Below are positions 36,691-49,700 of a stretch of 64,000 nucleotides of DNA, piece by piece. This DNA is from Pelecanus crispus (taxonomy: Eukaryota; Chordata; Aves; Pelecaniformes; Pelecanidae), in contig NC_134659.1 of NCBI RefSeq assembly GCF_030463565.1, positions 9,184,511-9,248,510 on the forward strand, read 5' to 3'. Position 1 is the stretch's first letter. Each line of letters begins with the position of its first letter. The position numbers were made by a program, and so were the translations under genes. A model generated the notes under the pieces. It was not told where the DNA came from and did no database searches. It was given only the letters and a program-made list of their open reading frames with translations.

Positions 36691-37700
36691 AGGCCGGGCC
36701 GGGCCGGTCCGTACCGGACGCACCGTGTCTGGTGCGGCGGGTCCTCCCACCCGGCAGGGGGCGGCAGCGGCGGCGGGCGGCGCGCGGGCCCCACCCGGCG
36801 CGCGCGGGGCGCGGGGCGGCGCGCGGCGGTGCGGCAGGAGGGCGCGCGGCGCACGGACAATACCGGGGCGGCGGCGGCGGCTCGGCCTCGATCGGCCTCG
36901 ATCGGCTCGGCCCGGCCCCGCTCGGCCCCACTCGGCTCGGCCCGGCCCCGCTCGGCCCCGCCCCGGCTGGCCCCGCTCGGCCCGGCCCGGCACCATGCTG
37001 GCGCTTTTCAACAAGCTGCTGGACTGGTTCCGGGCGCTGTTCTGGAAGGAGGAGATGGAGCTGACCCTGGTGGGGCTGCAGTACTCGGGCAAGACCACCT
37101 TCGTCAACGTGATCGCGGTGAGCGCCGGCTGCCCCTCCCCCCCCTCCGGGCAGCGTCCCGGCACGGCCCCGGGGCCCAGCGCTGCCGCTGCGGGGGTTCG
37201 GCTGGGCCCCCACCCCCTGGGTTGCGCCCCCGCGCCTTGCACCCCCGTGTCGCACCCCGTCTCGTTGCACCCCGGTCTTGCAGGCCCCCGCTAGCTCCCC
37301 GGGATTGCTCCGCCCTATCGCGCCCCAGCCCGGAAATGCATTTGGGGAGCGGGGGGTGCGGGGTGCGGGCCCGGCAGCACCGGGGGGGCCCCGGCAAACC
37401 CCGGCGTTTGCTCCCCGCATCCGCGGTGCTGAGCGCGGCGGCTCCGGGGGCTGCAGCCGGAGCAGGCCCCGGGCAGGATCCCGGCACCCGCCTGCCCTTC
37501 CCGGCCGGGGCTCCGCCGCCGGGGAGCTGCCGGTTTCAGGGCAGCGGCCGGTCCCCCCCGTGATTGCGGGTGCTGGGCCCAGGGAGCTGGGCCGCGCTCC
37601 TGCCCTCGCCCCCTTTGCAGCAGGCGCTTTGTCATCGCCGGGCCCTGCCGCCGAGGACGCGCAGGTGAGGCCTTGTGACGGCTGTGCTGGGCTCGCTGCC
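36691..37700 (+). promoter_or_regulatory. ARL8A: ARL8A CpG-island promoter and 5' UTR
   Basis: CpG density rises sharply where the minisatellite ends and stays high through exon 1 into the first intron. No TATA box is seen, as is usual for a housekeeping gene. A GC box (GCCCCGCCCC) lies at about 36955-36964. Just before the start codon, from about 36890 to 36990, there is a run of short repeated CTCGGCCCGGCCCCG-like units that would form a very stable 5' UTR. The transcription start is not determined. Confidence 0.8.
36995..37117 (+). CDS. ARL8A: ARL8A coding exon 1 (N-terminal helix, P-loop)
   Basis: Residues 1-41: the amphipathic membrane-binding helix, then [24 protein letters not shown] with the phosphate-binding loop (Lys33, Thr34). 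The donor is GCG/GTGAGC at 37118, phase 0. The reading frame stays open upstream through the minisatellite, so the start is chosen by homology and Kozak context and not by an upstream stop. Confidence 0.97.
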
Positions 37701-40700
37701 ACGAGGGGTTTTTGCTCGGTGGCCGGTGTGGGAGGTCATTTACCTTGTGACCCTCCGGCCCTCCCTCGGCCAGCACCCCCCAGCAGCAGCGTTCCGTGGG
37801 TGCTGGGGTGCTGCCGCAGCAGCACGAGCTTTGCACCCCAGCAGGGCAGCAGCGCCCGCCCCGGGGACCCCTCAAGCCCGGCCTCTCCTCGACTGCACTG
37901 CCTTGTCCGTGGGGTCCCTGGAGCCGGCGGTGGAGCTCCTGCTCCGCCAGAGCTGGCGGCTCCAGATCCCGAAGCCCAGGGTGTGGTTTCACCCATGTGG
38001 ATGCTTGGCGGAGTCTCCCCTCTTGCTTTTTGGGTTATTCTCACCCTCTCCAGATGCGACACTGTGAGGCAGGAGCCACTGACGGGTGGATCCCGGAGGG
38101 GCAGGTTTGGGCTGTCGCTTCTGGGGGCTTCATGGAGGGAGGTGGATGCGGATCCTCCGGCTGTCCCAGTTCCCCCATGGCCCCCCTTGTCCATGCACGT
38201 TGCTTCGCTCAATGCTTCAGCCTCAAAGCAAAGCAAGTTATTTCGGCTCGCTCAGGGTGCTGGAAGCCGCTGGAAGCCCAGTGGCTGTCAAAGGTGATTT
38301 TGCAGCTAATTTGGAGGCTTCATTGTGCTGCAGCTGTGCTCCCTGGGAGGGTTTCCCTCAGTGCTGGGTGGTGCAGGGACAAAAACATCCTTCCTGAAGT
38401 GCCGGGGGGCAGAGGGAGGACACCCTGAAATGCTTCTTGCCCTGGAGATGATGGCGCTCCTGCTCTTGAGGCAGTCACCACTCGGTGCTCAGGTCTTGTG
38501 CTGGTTCTCCCAGCAGCCCCATGCCAGCCTTGGGGGACAGGGGCGTTTGAGGCTCTGGGACAGCGACCATGAGCACCAATCCTTTTTGGGGTGACTTTGT
38601 CCGTGCTGTTTGCCTGTTTAATGGTCGTTTTTTGCAGTCCCATATCGGGGTGGGACGCGGCGGTGCCACATGTGGGCAAGTCCTGCTCTGGACCTGCCAC
38701 GCGCTGCTGGCCTGTTAATAACAACACAGGCTGCATTAAAAATGGAAAAGCAATTAGGCACCTTTTTAAATAACTGGATAAATTTCAAAGGGTGATAGAG
38801 CTTTATGCCAAACCTGCTGGGCTGTTTTGCCAGTGCGGAGCTGGAAATCACTGGGGATGTCCTCATCGTCTTGCAACGGCTCTTGTGCCGCCCCTTTCCC
38901 CACGTGCTTCCTCCTCTCCCAGCTGGGTCTGCAGCAGACGGGGCTCAGTGCGGGCTTCAGTGGGGTTCCCGCTTCTGCAAGTAGAAGCTTCATACCTGGC
39001 AATTTTGCTGTGTGCAAGACCGCGCCTGCAAGACCCATGCACCAAGACTCTTCCCGCTTAGCCAGTATCACTGGTGTAGGGAAAAGTGACATCCAGGAAT
39101 TACAGCAGCTCTCGAGGGAAGCTCTCTGTGCGTGGGCCGAAGCTGGCTTCATGGTCTGCTGGTACAGTGGGAGGTGGTGCCTCCATGGCGGGGTGCTTAA
39201 CACCCTTGGCCAGGCAGTCAGGCTCCGGGTGCTGAGCAAGGAGCTCGGTCTCTGCTGCAGTTTTGCCTTTGTCTGTGAAGTATTTGGAAAGTTCAGATTT
39301 TGTGGCAGATGCACACAAAAAAGAGGCACTGACCTTCGAGAAAACATCCTGTAAAAAAGGACTTGTTGGGGACAGCTAAATAAAACCACAACAGACGGAA
39401 AATCCCAACTCAATGGGAACTGCACAAGAAGTGTTTGAGCCGTCTGGCTTTAAGGTGATGTAACAGGAGCATTAGAAGGGGAAATAGCTGTGATTTGGGC
39501 TTTGGGGAGGAGAAAAACCCGAACTGAAAAGTATTGGATTTTGGTGTTGTTGAAGAGATCTCCCAAGAAATCTCTGCGGGTGCAGGTGATGCTTCCCCAG
39601 CCCACAGAGTGATGTGGGTGCTGGGGCTGGAGCTGCTCTGGGGGGCTTGGCGCTGTCCTTGTCTTCCAGGATTTTTAGCTGCACCTGGCTGAAAAATGGA
39701 ATCTGGTTGCCTGGAAGATTGGGTGGTTTCCTACAGCAGCCCAGAGCTGTGGCTGTGCCAGGCAAAGGCTTTGCTGAAGGCAGCCATGATGGGGGGGATG
39801 ATTCCTCCTGGGCCACCTGGCTGGGGTTTTTATTTTTCAGGGCTCATTTCTAGTTTCCCTGGCTGTTGGGAGCTGATACTTGAAGTCCTGTGTGCAAGGA
39901 AGGGTGAAAGGCTGTAAAATGCACCTGGACTTCATTTTAACCTGAAGCTGGTGGGCTTTAGGCTGCCTTTTCCCCAGTCTGGGTGTGACGAGGCTGAGAC
40001 TTGAGGGCGTCGGGAGCCCCTCAGCAGGTGCTGGGGCTCAAAACCCATCAGTGCAGGACATGTTTAGAAAAAGAGAGTGTTTTGCTGCTTTTGATTCAAC
40101 ATCACATATCTTCCACCTACACTGGAGAGCCTTCCAAGTGAGCGGAGCTGCAGAGACTGGGTGCTGGGGTGTCGGACCTCCATGGTGAGGGGGTCTGGGG
40201 CAGCATCCTGCACTTGAGCCCCACTCAGAAAGCGTGGTGGTTTGACCCTGACTGGATGCCAAGTGCCCACCAAAGCCGCTCTATCACTCCCCTTCTCAAC
40301 TGGACAGGGGAGAGAAAATATAACAAAAAGCTCATGGGTCGAGATAAGGACAGGGAGATCACTCAGCAATTACCATCACCGGCAAAAAAGACTCAACTTG
40401 GGGAAAATCAGTTTAATTTATTACCAGTCAAATCAGAGTAGGAAAATGAGAAATAAAAACTAAATCTTAAAACACCTTCCCCCCACACCTCTCTTCTTCC
40501 CAGGCTCAACTTCACTCCTGATTTTTCTCTTCCTCCTCCCCCCGAGCGGTGCAGGGGGATGGGGAACGGGGATTGCAGTCAGTTCATCACACATCGTCTC
40601 TGCCGCTCCTTCCTCCTCAGGGGAGGACTCCTCACACTCATCCCCTGCTCCACCGTAGGGTCCCTCCCACGAGAGACAGTCCTCCGCAAACTGCTCCAGC

Positions 40701-43700
40701 GTGGGGTCCCTCCCACGGGGTGCAGCCTTTCGGGAGCAGACTGCTCCAGTGTGGGTCCCCCACGGGGTCACAACTCCTGCCAGCAAACCTGCTCCAGCCT
40801 GGGCTCCGCTGTCTCCACAGGTCCTGCCATGCGGGCTTCCCATGGGGTCACAGCCTCCTTTGGGCATTCACCTGCTCCAGTGTGGGCTCCTCCCCGGGTG
40901 CAGGGGGATCTCTGCTCCCCGGGGGCCTCCATGGCTGCAGGGGCACAGCTGCCTCACCAGGGTGTGCACCGCGGGCTGCAGGGGAATCTCTGCTCCGGTG
41001 CCTGGAGCACCTCCTGCCCTCCTTCACTGACTTCTGTGTGTGCAGAGTTGTTCCTCTCACATATTCTCACTCCTCACTCTAGCTGCAGTTTTGTGTCCCT
41101 TTGTTCTTTTCCCCTTCTTAAATACGTCATCCCAGAGGTGCTACCACTGTTGCTGATTGGCTTGGCCTTGGCCAGCGGCAGGTCTGTCTTGGAGCCGTCT
41201 GGCGTTGGCCCGATCAGACATAGAGACATAGGGGAAGCTTCTAGCAGCTGCTCACAGAAGCCACCCCTGTAGCCCTCCTGCTACCAAAACCTTGCCATGC
41301 AAACGCAATACATCAATGCTGCAAGAGGAAACCACATCAGCCTTGTACGTGGCATCAGGTAGGGTGATGGATGCTGTGGCAGCTGGCCAGCTCTCCGATG
41401 GTGCTGCTGGTGGAGGCCCATCCTGACAGCGGCTCAAGGACTGCAGACCTCAGCACCTGCTCCCACCCCTCCCTGGGGAGCCACCATCCCCCTCCGCTGG
41501 CCAGCTGATCCGTTCCTGCAGGGTGCGCTTGGGTGCCTGAACCTGGGAGGGGAGTCGGCATCTCCAGGTCATGCAGGGTCTCCAAGGATTGCCGGAGAGG
41601 TAGAGAAGAGAGGTGCTGGTAGAGATGCTGAGAGAGAAGCAAGGAGATCTTGTTCTGATCCATTTTTACCGGTCTGCCTGGCACCTGCCTCTCCCAGTAA
41701 CTCTGGATGTGCCCCTTGCGTGGGGTCTGGCAGGGCCAGGATGGGGTTGGAGGGGGACATGGGTCCTTGCGATGGGTGGTCGTTCTGCCTCTAGATGCAG
41801 AGGCTGCATCAGCTGCTTCCGTTGCACTTAGGCTTCATAACGCAGAAGGCGGTAGGTTTTTTGGGGGTGTTTCACCGTGTTTCTGGAAGAGGAGAAGGAG
41901 CTGGCTGGGGCGTGGTCTTGCCTTGCTGCTGCAAGCTCTGTCAGCATGAGCCGAGAAAAAATGGACAGCGGGTTTTCTCCAGGATCATAGAATCTTAGAG
42001 TGGTTTGGTTTGGAAGGAATCTTTAAAGGTCATCTAGTCCAACCCCACTGCAATGGGCAGGGACATCTTCAACTAGATCAGATTACTCAGAGCCCCGTCC
42101 AACCTGACCTTGAATGTTTTCAGGGATGGGGTACCCACCACCTCTCTGGGCAACTTGTTCCAGTTCACCAACCTCATCGTAAAAAATTTCTTCCTTATAC
42201 CTAGTCTGAATCTACCCTCTTTTAGTTTAAACCATTACCCCTTGTCCTATTGCTACAGGCCCTACTAAAAAGTCTGTACCCATCTTTCTTATAAGCCCCC
42301 TTTAAGTATAGAAAGGCCACAGTAAGGTCTCCCTGGAGCCTTCTCCAGGCTAAACAACCCCAACTCTCAGCTTTTCCTCATAGGAGAGGTGTTCCATTCC
42401 TCTGACCATTTTTGTGGCCCTCCTCTGGGAGGTCCATGTCTTTCCTGTGCTGAGGACCCCAGAGCTGGATGCAGTGTTCCAGGTGGGGTGTCATGAGAGC
42501 CAAGTGGAGTGGGAAAATCACCTCCCTCGACCTGCTGGCCATGCTTCTTTTGATGCAGCCCAGGATACAGTTGGCTTTCCGGGCTGCGAACACACATTGT
42601 CAGCTCATGTCCAGTTCACCCATCAGTACCCCCAAGTCCTTCTCCGCAGGGCTGCTCTCAATCCCTTCATGCCCCAGCCTGTATTGATACTGGGGGTTGC
42701 CCCGACCCAGGTGCAGGACCTTGCACTTGGCCTTGTTGAACCTCATGGGGTTCACATGGGCCCACTTCTTGAGCTTGTCCAGGTCCCTCTGGAGGGCATA
42801 TCGTCCCTCAGGCATGTCAACCGCACCACTCAGCTGGTGTCTGCAGACTTGCTGAGGGTGCAGCTGTCTATGTCACTGATGAAGGTATCAAACAGTACTG
42901 GCCCCAGTGTGGACATTGGTCCCAGTGCGGAAACTGGTCCCAATACGGACAAGTGATGCCTGAGTGTGAGTCGCATTGTCCAGAGCCAAAATGTAAGCAG
43001 GTGTGAAGGGCTTGACCAGGGTTGTCCAGGTGGGCAGTGGTACCATCTCCCTCCTGCTTGGCAAGAAATCCCAAACAAGCCCATCTGCTTGCCCTGAAGA
43101 ACAGCATGTTGCAGAGCCATGAGCTGGCCCCCTCGGGTACTCCAGGACCTGGCCTGCGGCTGGAGGTATGCAGCCTGGCATCCTCAGCACCAGCCCCCAG
43201 CTTGCTGTGGTGCCGTTCAATCCAGAGATGCTCCGTGCAGCCCACCTGGGTAAAGCAACTTGGCTTGCTCCAGGCGTCATCCCTGTGTGTTAGGGGCAGC
43301 GGGGTCTTGCCTGAACTCTGGGTTTTGCCAGGAGAGCCATTGCTGCCCAGCTCGGGATGAGGGTCTGCGGGACCCTGTGAGGGTTTGCAGGCAGCTGTGC
43401 ACCGTGAGGGGCTCTCGGGATGCCAAGAGAGGGACCGAGCATAGTGGGATACTCTGTGCCGTGCTCAGGCTGCCTTAAAAAAACTAAAAACCCACCATGT
43501 TGGTATGTCTCTGAGCCATTCCTGCCCCGGCCTGGAGGCATGGTGGGGAACCCAAGGTACGGCAGGGGAGAAGCACCTTGGCATTGCACAAGACTTCTGG
43601 GACGTTTATGGGAACAAACATGAGAAAATTGAGGGATGAGGGTATAAAAAGGGTCCATTGTGTGTCAACATGTTGCTGGTCAGTATGTTTGTCTGGCCAT

Positions 43701-46700
43701 GCCCTGTGCTCAAAAACTGCAGTCTGTCCTGTCTTACCAAACTGCATTTCTAACTATTTCCCTGGGTAGGGGTCTCTATCTTCTGTGTGCATGTGTGTGT
43801 TTGGGGGTCTGAGCACTGGCAACCGATCTCCAAACCAGGGTTCAGAGGTCACTTGTCCCTGGAGCAGGGCACACCCATGCTAACAGCTTGCTGGAGTGGC
43901 CTTGCCAGCGCTGTTGCTGGTACGGCTGAGAGGGGCGACTGTCTCATCCCAGGGCTGATGTGTGCTGGCATCACGCTGCACCCAGGTGATGGGTTTGGGG
44001 ACTGCTGTGCCCCTGGCTGGGCTTTCCTGGGCACAGGCATGTGCAGGTGCTGGGGTTGAGCCAGGTGTGGAAGCGTCCGCCCAGCTATGCGTGTCCCACA
44101 GTGTGGGTGCTGTCTGCCCAGCAGGAGCACTGGCGCATCCCGAAAAACCCAAGCGTAGTCCTTGAATGCCCCCTCAGCATAACCCGAGGTCCGGACATAG
44201 CAAAGACCTGCTAATTAAGGAGTGTTGTAATTATTTTTTTTAATTAAAGAGTGCAAAGTTAAAAGGCAGCCCCAGAAGAACGTAAACATCAGTAAGATTG
44301 CAAAGTTAAAGGGTAGCACAAACCTCAAGCAGCCTGGGTTGGAGATGTCTAGGCTTTCAAAGCAGGGCAGCCTTGGAGATTGATCCAGCTTCGAAGAACC
44401 AAGGACTAGCAGGCTGTGGTGAGCTCAGCGGGGGCTTTATCTCTCTGCCTGGTCCTTATAGCAGCTGCTGGTCTCTGCTCTGGTGCCCCTCACCTGAGAG
44501 GTCCCATATGGATGTATCACCACTTCATTAACTCTTCAGCGATCAGCCTTTACCCCTGCAGTGAAGCCAGGTGCTGCTTGAGAAGATGTGGTGGGACTCT
44601 GTGCCCTTGTGCGCTTTGCACAGGTCTGAGGGCAGAGCTGGTGCCCGATGGCCTGGTGGGAAAGAGCAGAGCCAGGCCAGGTACGAGCTCAAAATTTGGC
44701 GCTTGTGCCTGATGGATCTGGTGGTGGGCGCTCGCTTCCTTAGAGAGACAAACAACACATGCCTTGGAAGCCGATGGCTGTGCTCGCTCAGAGCTGTGCG
44801 TGGATGGATGGCCAAGGAGCAACCTCCTGTATTTTCTCTGGGCTGATAGCAAAAGTCCACCAGCTACAGCCTCATGAGAGGTTTGTCCTTGTCCCCAGCT
44901 TTCTCCTCTGTTTCCACAGCCTGTGCCCACTGCTTGGTTCTCCATTTTTCTTGTTCTGTTTTTTTTCAATGGAAAAAACAAACGCAGTCCTCATTTCCTC
45001 TAAAAGTGGAGAATGTATCAACATTGGTCTAGCTCCAGGCTTCGTTATGTCTGTTTTTTAATTATTGCCGTTGTGCAGATTTTCTCTCCTAGTTAACTCT
45101 ACTTCTCAGAAGCAGCATCTTCAGCAGGTGGAAGAGTTGGTTTCTATGGACACTGCTTAATATTTACTTTGGTCTCATCTTTTCAGCCTTGGAGAAAGTA
45201 AGGGTTTCACTTAAATTCAGTTTTACTGGTGGCTGCCAGCTCTGCCTGCTGTGGCCGTGGAGTTCCCCAGCCATAACCCCCCCCCCCCCCCGAGATCCCT
45301 CAGTTGACCCTCAGACCCCACGGTTGCTCTGGCAGTTGTCCTGGACCTCCTGGTCCCTCCAGCAGCCACCATGGTCTTGCCCCTGGGGACACCCACCCTG
45401 TGGCTCCATGGCCACTCCACCTGCTCAGCGGTGGCTGCACGCTCACCTGCGCTCGCTCCCATTGCTGCACCAGGGACAAATGGCCTCTGAACCCTGGTTT
45501 GGAGACCATTTGCTGGTGCTCAGACACCCAAACACACGCATGCACACAGAAGGTGGAGACCCTTACCCAGGTAAACAGAAATGCAGTTTGGTAAAAAGAC
45601 AGGACAGACTGTGCTGGTTGAGCACAAGGCACAGCCAGGCAAACGTACTGGCTGTTGACCCTTTTTATCCCTTTAATCACTCTCTTTTCCCATGTTTGTT
45701 CCCATAGACATCCCAGAAGAAGTCTTGTGCAATGCCAAGGTGCTTCTCCCCTGCTGTACTTTGGGTTCCCCATCTGCCGTTGTGTCTGTGGGTAGAGGAA
45801 CCTGCTCTGGCTCCTCTGCCCTGGGAATAGCTGGACGAGGGGGTTTTTGGGTTCGTCCACCTGTTCTTGCCTCTCTGTGCTCCTTTGTGTGTGTGCAGAT
45901 GAGTTTTTTTATTACAGAACTTAATAATGACCTCTGCCAGGCTCAGGCTGATCTAGGAGATTCCCTGAGATTCCCTGCAGCCTTCCCCTTGATTAAACCC
46001 AGCTCAGGAAGGAGAGCACAAGGCTTTGTCTTCACGAGGTGCCATTTGTGTCCTGGCTGGGCTGCAGACCTGCGGCACAGCTACTGGTAGTGCTGTGCCC
46101 TCAGGGACTGCAAGAGTCCTGCAAGGTGCAGCACCCCAAGTCCTGCTGCTGGCTGCCCCTGCCTTGGCTGGGGCGTCACAGCTGGTTTGGGATGCTGTGC
46201 TTGGGGAAGGGAGAAGATCCAGCTGAGAGCAGGGCAATGGCTGGAGGTCTCCGAGAAGCCAGAGCAATGACTGAAAAGGGGACAACCTGAGCACTGTAGT
46301 TCAGTAGAAGACCAAGGGAGACCGAGCAACCTCAGAAACGAGTTGGGCCAAGCTGCTCCAGTGCTGAGTTGCATGAGCTGGGTTGGACTGTGGGGAGGAG
46401 GCAGATGGATGTTGGCAGTGACAGAGCAGGGGCATGGAGATGTTACAGGTTGGGGGTGGATTACAAACCATGTCTTCAAGGTTCCATTGCTGGGCCCATC
46501 CATCAGGCTGGGTAGCCAGAAACATGTAGGTACCATGCAGCCAGCTCACGTGAGTCCATTGTATTTGGAGACGTGCACTGAATAGGAGAGAGGTTGCTTC
46601 TGTTTTCTTCAAGAGGGTGATGCTAAGGGCAGAGCTGCTAAACTGCAACCTTTGCCTTGTCCCAAAGGATCTGGAGTCCTCTGAAGGCGTTGCCTGCTGC

Positions 46701-49700
46701 CCACGCGTTGCAGGGTTGGCCTGGGATGTGTGGTGCAGAGCATCGTTCCCCAAGCTCACAGAAGGGGACCTTCTTGGTGCCTTGCTTTCATCCAGAGGCT
46801 TTTGCTTTTCGCCAGTTTCTATAACAGACTCTGTGCTGCCATCAAGTAGTGCTGATGCTGGTGGGGGCTGCGTACGTCCAGCACCCCAAAGCCTGGGCCA
46901 GCAGCAAGCAGTCTCTCTAGAGCCACCAAGCGCTTCATGTGGCCACCACATCTGTCCCTCCATCCAGATGCTGCCTCATTATGGACATATCCTGAACAAA
47001 AGCAACTGCTAATAAATTTGTAGGCAATTGCAGGGTCTGTCTGGACGGAGGTGGGAGCAAACATTGCTGCAGCTCTTGTACAGAGATGCCTTCTCTACTT
47101 CGGAGTGGAAAGCTGTGCTGCGCATCCCTGGGGAGCTGCTGGGAGCATCTCATGTGTCTGTGCATCTCTGCCTCAAACAGGGTGTTGGGTCGGCGCAGCC
47201 TCAGTGCTGCCATCCAGGGTGTTTCGGGCTGTGGTGCAGTGCTGAAGAAGCAAAAGCAGCCCAAGGATTTTCCCTTTCCTCTGAAAAACCTTGTTTTTAA
47301 TGAAAGAAACTGAGCTTCAGTGATACCGTACTCTAAAAAAAAAAAAAAAAGCATTAGCTGCATTGCAGGGAGTGGGATGAATCTGTCCTGGAGGGCATCG
47401 TCTTGCTTGGCTCCTGTGGGCTTACTGGCAGTGTCAGTCACGCTGGCATACGGCCTGGCTGCCATCCACAGGCTTGTCCCCGGATCCCATTTTTGCTCTT
47501 GAGATACAGAGTGCCCTGAAGACAGGGCCCATGGGAACAGGACGGGCAGCACAGCCTGTTTCAGCTATGGTAGCATCACTGGGAGCATGGCCAGGAGGGG
47601 CCTGTGGGTTTTCCACCATGCTGAATGCCTGCAATGTTGAATTCCCAAGCTGAGGGGTGCTGCAGAGCCAGACTCTGTATGTTAATTGCAGGTAGTGGTG
47701 GTGAGACCGTCTGTTTTGGGGTGGAGGGGGTCTTCAGTGCAGGAACTTCAGCGCAGTTCCAATGCATGGAGGTTTTGAAACCAAAGCATGCTGAGGATTT
47801 GGGGCAAAAGTCGGGATTGTTGCATTCTCAGACCCATGTGGCTCCTCCTCCTTGCTGCCAGCCCTTGGGTAGCTCCGTTCTGCCTGGCTCTGGGTGGCAG
47901 CCCCTGTTCACAGGTCTCTGGGTTCCCTGGGAAGGCTGTGCTGCGCTCGGGGGCAGCCCTGTCCCCTCCAGTGCCTTCTGCAGGGGGACACAGGGCTCCA
48001 GGCTGTAGGTGCCCTGCGATACTCAGAGCCCCAAAGAGCTGTAAGACCCGCTGTCGAAGGGAAATGTTGTAAAGGCTTGACTTGAATTTGGCTTTTTCCC
48101 ATCCGAGTGGGGTACTCGGAGTCAAACATCCGTCTGTGGGGCTGTCATGGCTTGACTTGGTGATGCGAGACTTGCTGGGGGACCGGAGCAAGCCTGTGCA
48201 GCGTTTCTCTCAGGGTTTGGCAGGGACTCGGGGCTGTGTCATGTGTCGGGAGATGCCTGCAGGAGCGTGAGGTTGGGTGGTTTTGGGGATGGTCCAGGCA
48301 CTGGTGGGAGCCATCCAACCAAGGGCGCTTTGGGCATCTGCCTCTGCCCCATGGAGGACCATGTTCTGGTGGAGACAGGACTTCGGATGACCTGGGGCTG
48401 GGCTTTCGGCGCTGCCATCTCCGGTCCCCAGGGAATGGCTTGTTTGTGAGCGCCTGGGGATATGGGGCTGCAAAACAGCCAGCAGCAATTTATCAAGAGC
48501 AGGTTGCATCAAAGCGGTGTCATCCTGTGCTAGTGACAGCCGCCTGGCCACGGCAAGGAGCAGGGCCTGGCCGCCTCGGCTCTGCACGCTGCTTGTCAGA
48601 GCTGGTAGATGTGGCGTGGAGGCTGAGGTTGGTTGGTTGTGTATGCCAGCAAGCCAAGGTCCTGGGTGCTGGCTGAGCAGGGGACAATGGCTGAAGTAGC
48701 AGGTGACACGGTGTCCATGTGCATGTGGCAGAGGATGGGGCTCAGAGTGAGCTGGGGGCACCACTCGCCCCTGCAAAAGCTGGATCCTGGCGGCCTCTCC
48801 CAGTAACCCAACTGGAAAGTGGTGGGGCTGGGTAGAGAGGTCATTCCATTCCACGGAAATGTCTTCCAGCCAGGGCACCGAGGCAGGGTGCTGAGGGGAC
48901 CCTGGCAAAACCAGCGATGAACTAGAGCCTGCAAAGACCTGATCCACCTGTTGTAGCCACAAAATCCATCTTGCCTGCAAGGATTTTTGTGCCTCCCAGA
49001 AGAATCCCATTCCCAAGCAATCGGTGCGGCTGGGCGTGATCTCTGCGGTCAGCGTGGATGCTATGTCCATTGCATAACCAAAATCTGGGGGAAGGCGTCA
49101 ACATCTAGGACAGTTGGAGAGGGAAGAGGGGACATCATATTTCTGCTGTTCAGCGTTGCTTTCAGAGAGCAGCTGATGCAGAAGGAGCTGAGCGTGTTGC
49201 AGCACGTTGAAGATGCCACCGCAGGTGCCAGGACAGCAGGGACCATGTGCAAACCATCCTGGACCACAATGTGTCACGTTCCCAGCCCAGCCTTTTTTGG
49301 ACAGCACAAGTGGTTTTGTGATGGCCCCTTGGTTGTGGGCAGCCTGGAGGCAGGTGCTGTGGCAGGGGAAGGATTTGGGGCAGGGAGCAAGGCCGTGCTT
49401 TGCTCATGGAGATGTGCTCGCTCCCATCTCTCACGGGGGAAAGCAGAGGTGACTCCTGGCTCCTGCAGCGCATTCCTTCCTGGAAGAAGAGTTACCATCA
49501 CATGTGAATCATGTCTCAGGTGACTGTGGCACAGCCAGCAGTTCCCATGATGTAGTCCAGGATCCCCAGTGGAGGTGCCTGCAGCTTCCGAGAGCTCTTG
49601 AGCAATTGCTCTCCACATCTTCCGATCAAAGTCTGATAATTCCTTGAAACCTGGTCCGTAAGGCCAAATTGTGTGTTGAACCTCAGTCTGCAGGAGACAT

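Noticed and set aside
35005-36860. Minus-strand frames of 406 and 589 codons rich in His, Pro, Thr and Cys
   Set aside because: Antisense reading of the same minisatellite. No start context, splice sites or known domain.
34856-37563. Open frames of 638-812 codons on the plus strand upstream of and across ARL8A exon 1
   Set aside because: They are translations of the stop-free minisatellite in different frames, low-complexity Gly/Cys/Val/Leu strings. The true ARL8A protein starts at 36995 and has the family length.
36689-37702. Minus-strand 337-codon frame over the ARL8A CpG island
   Set aside because: Arg/Pro/Ala/Gly-rich chance frame caused by very high GC, overlapping the real exon 1 on the other strand.
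43485-45850. A provirus bounded by the two LTR-like copies
   Set aside because: The copies are in opposite orientation and the intervening 1.6 kb has no recognisable gag, pol or env frame.
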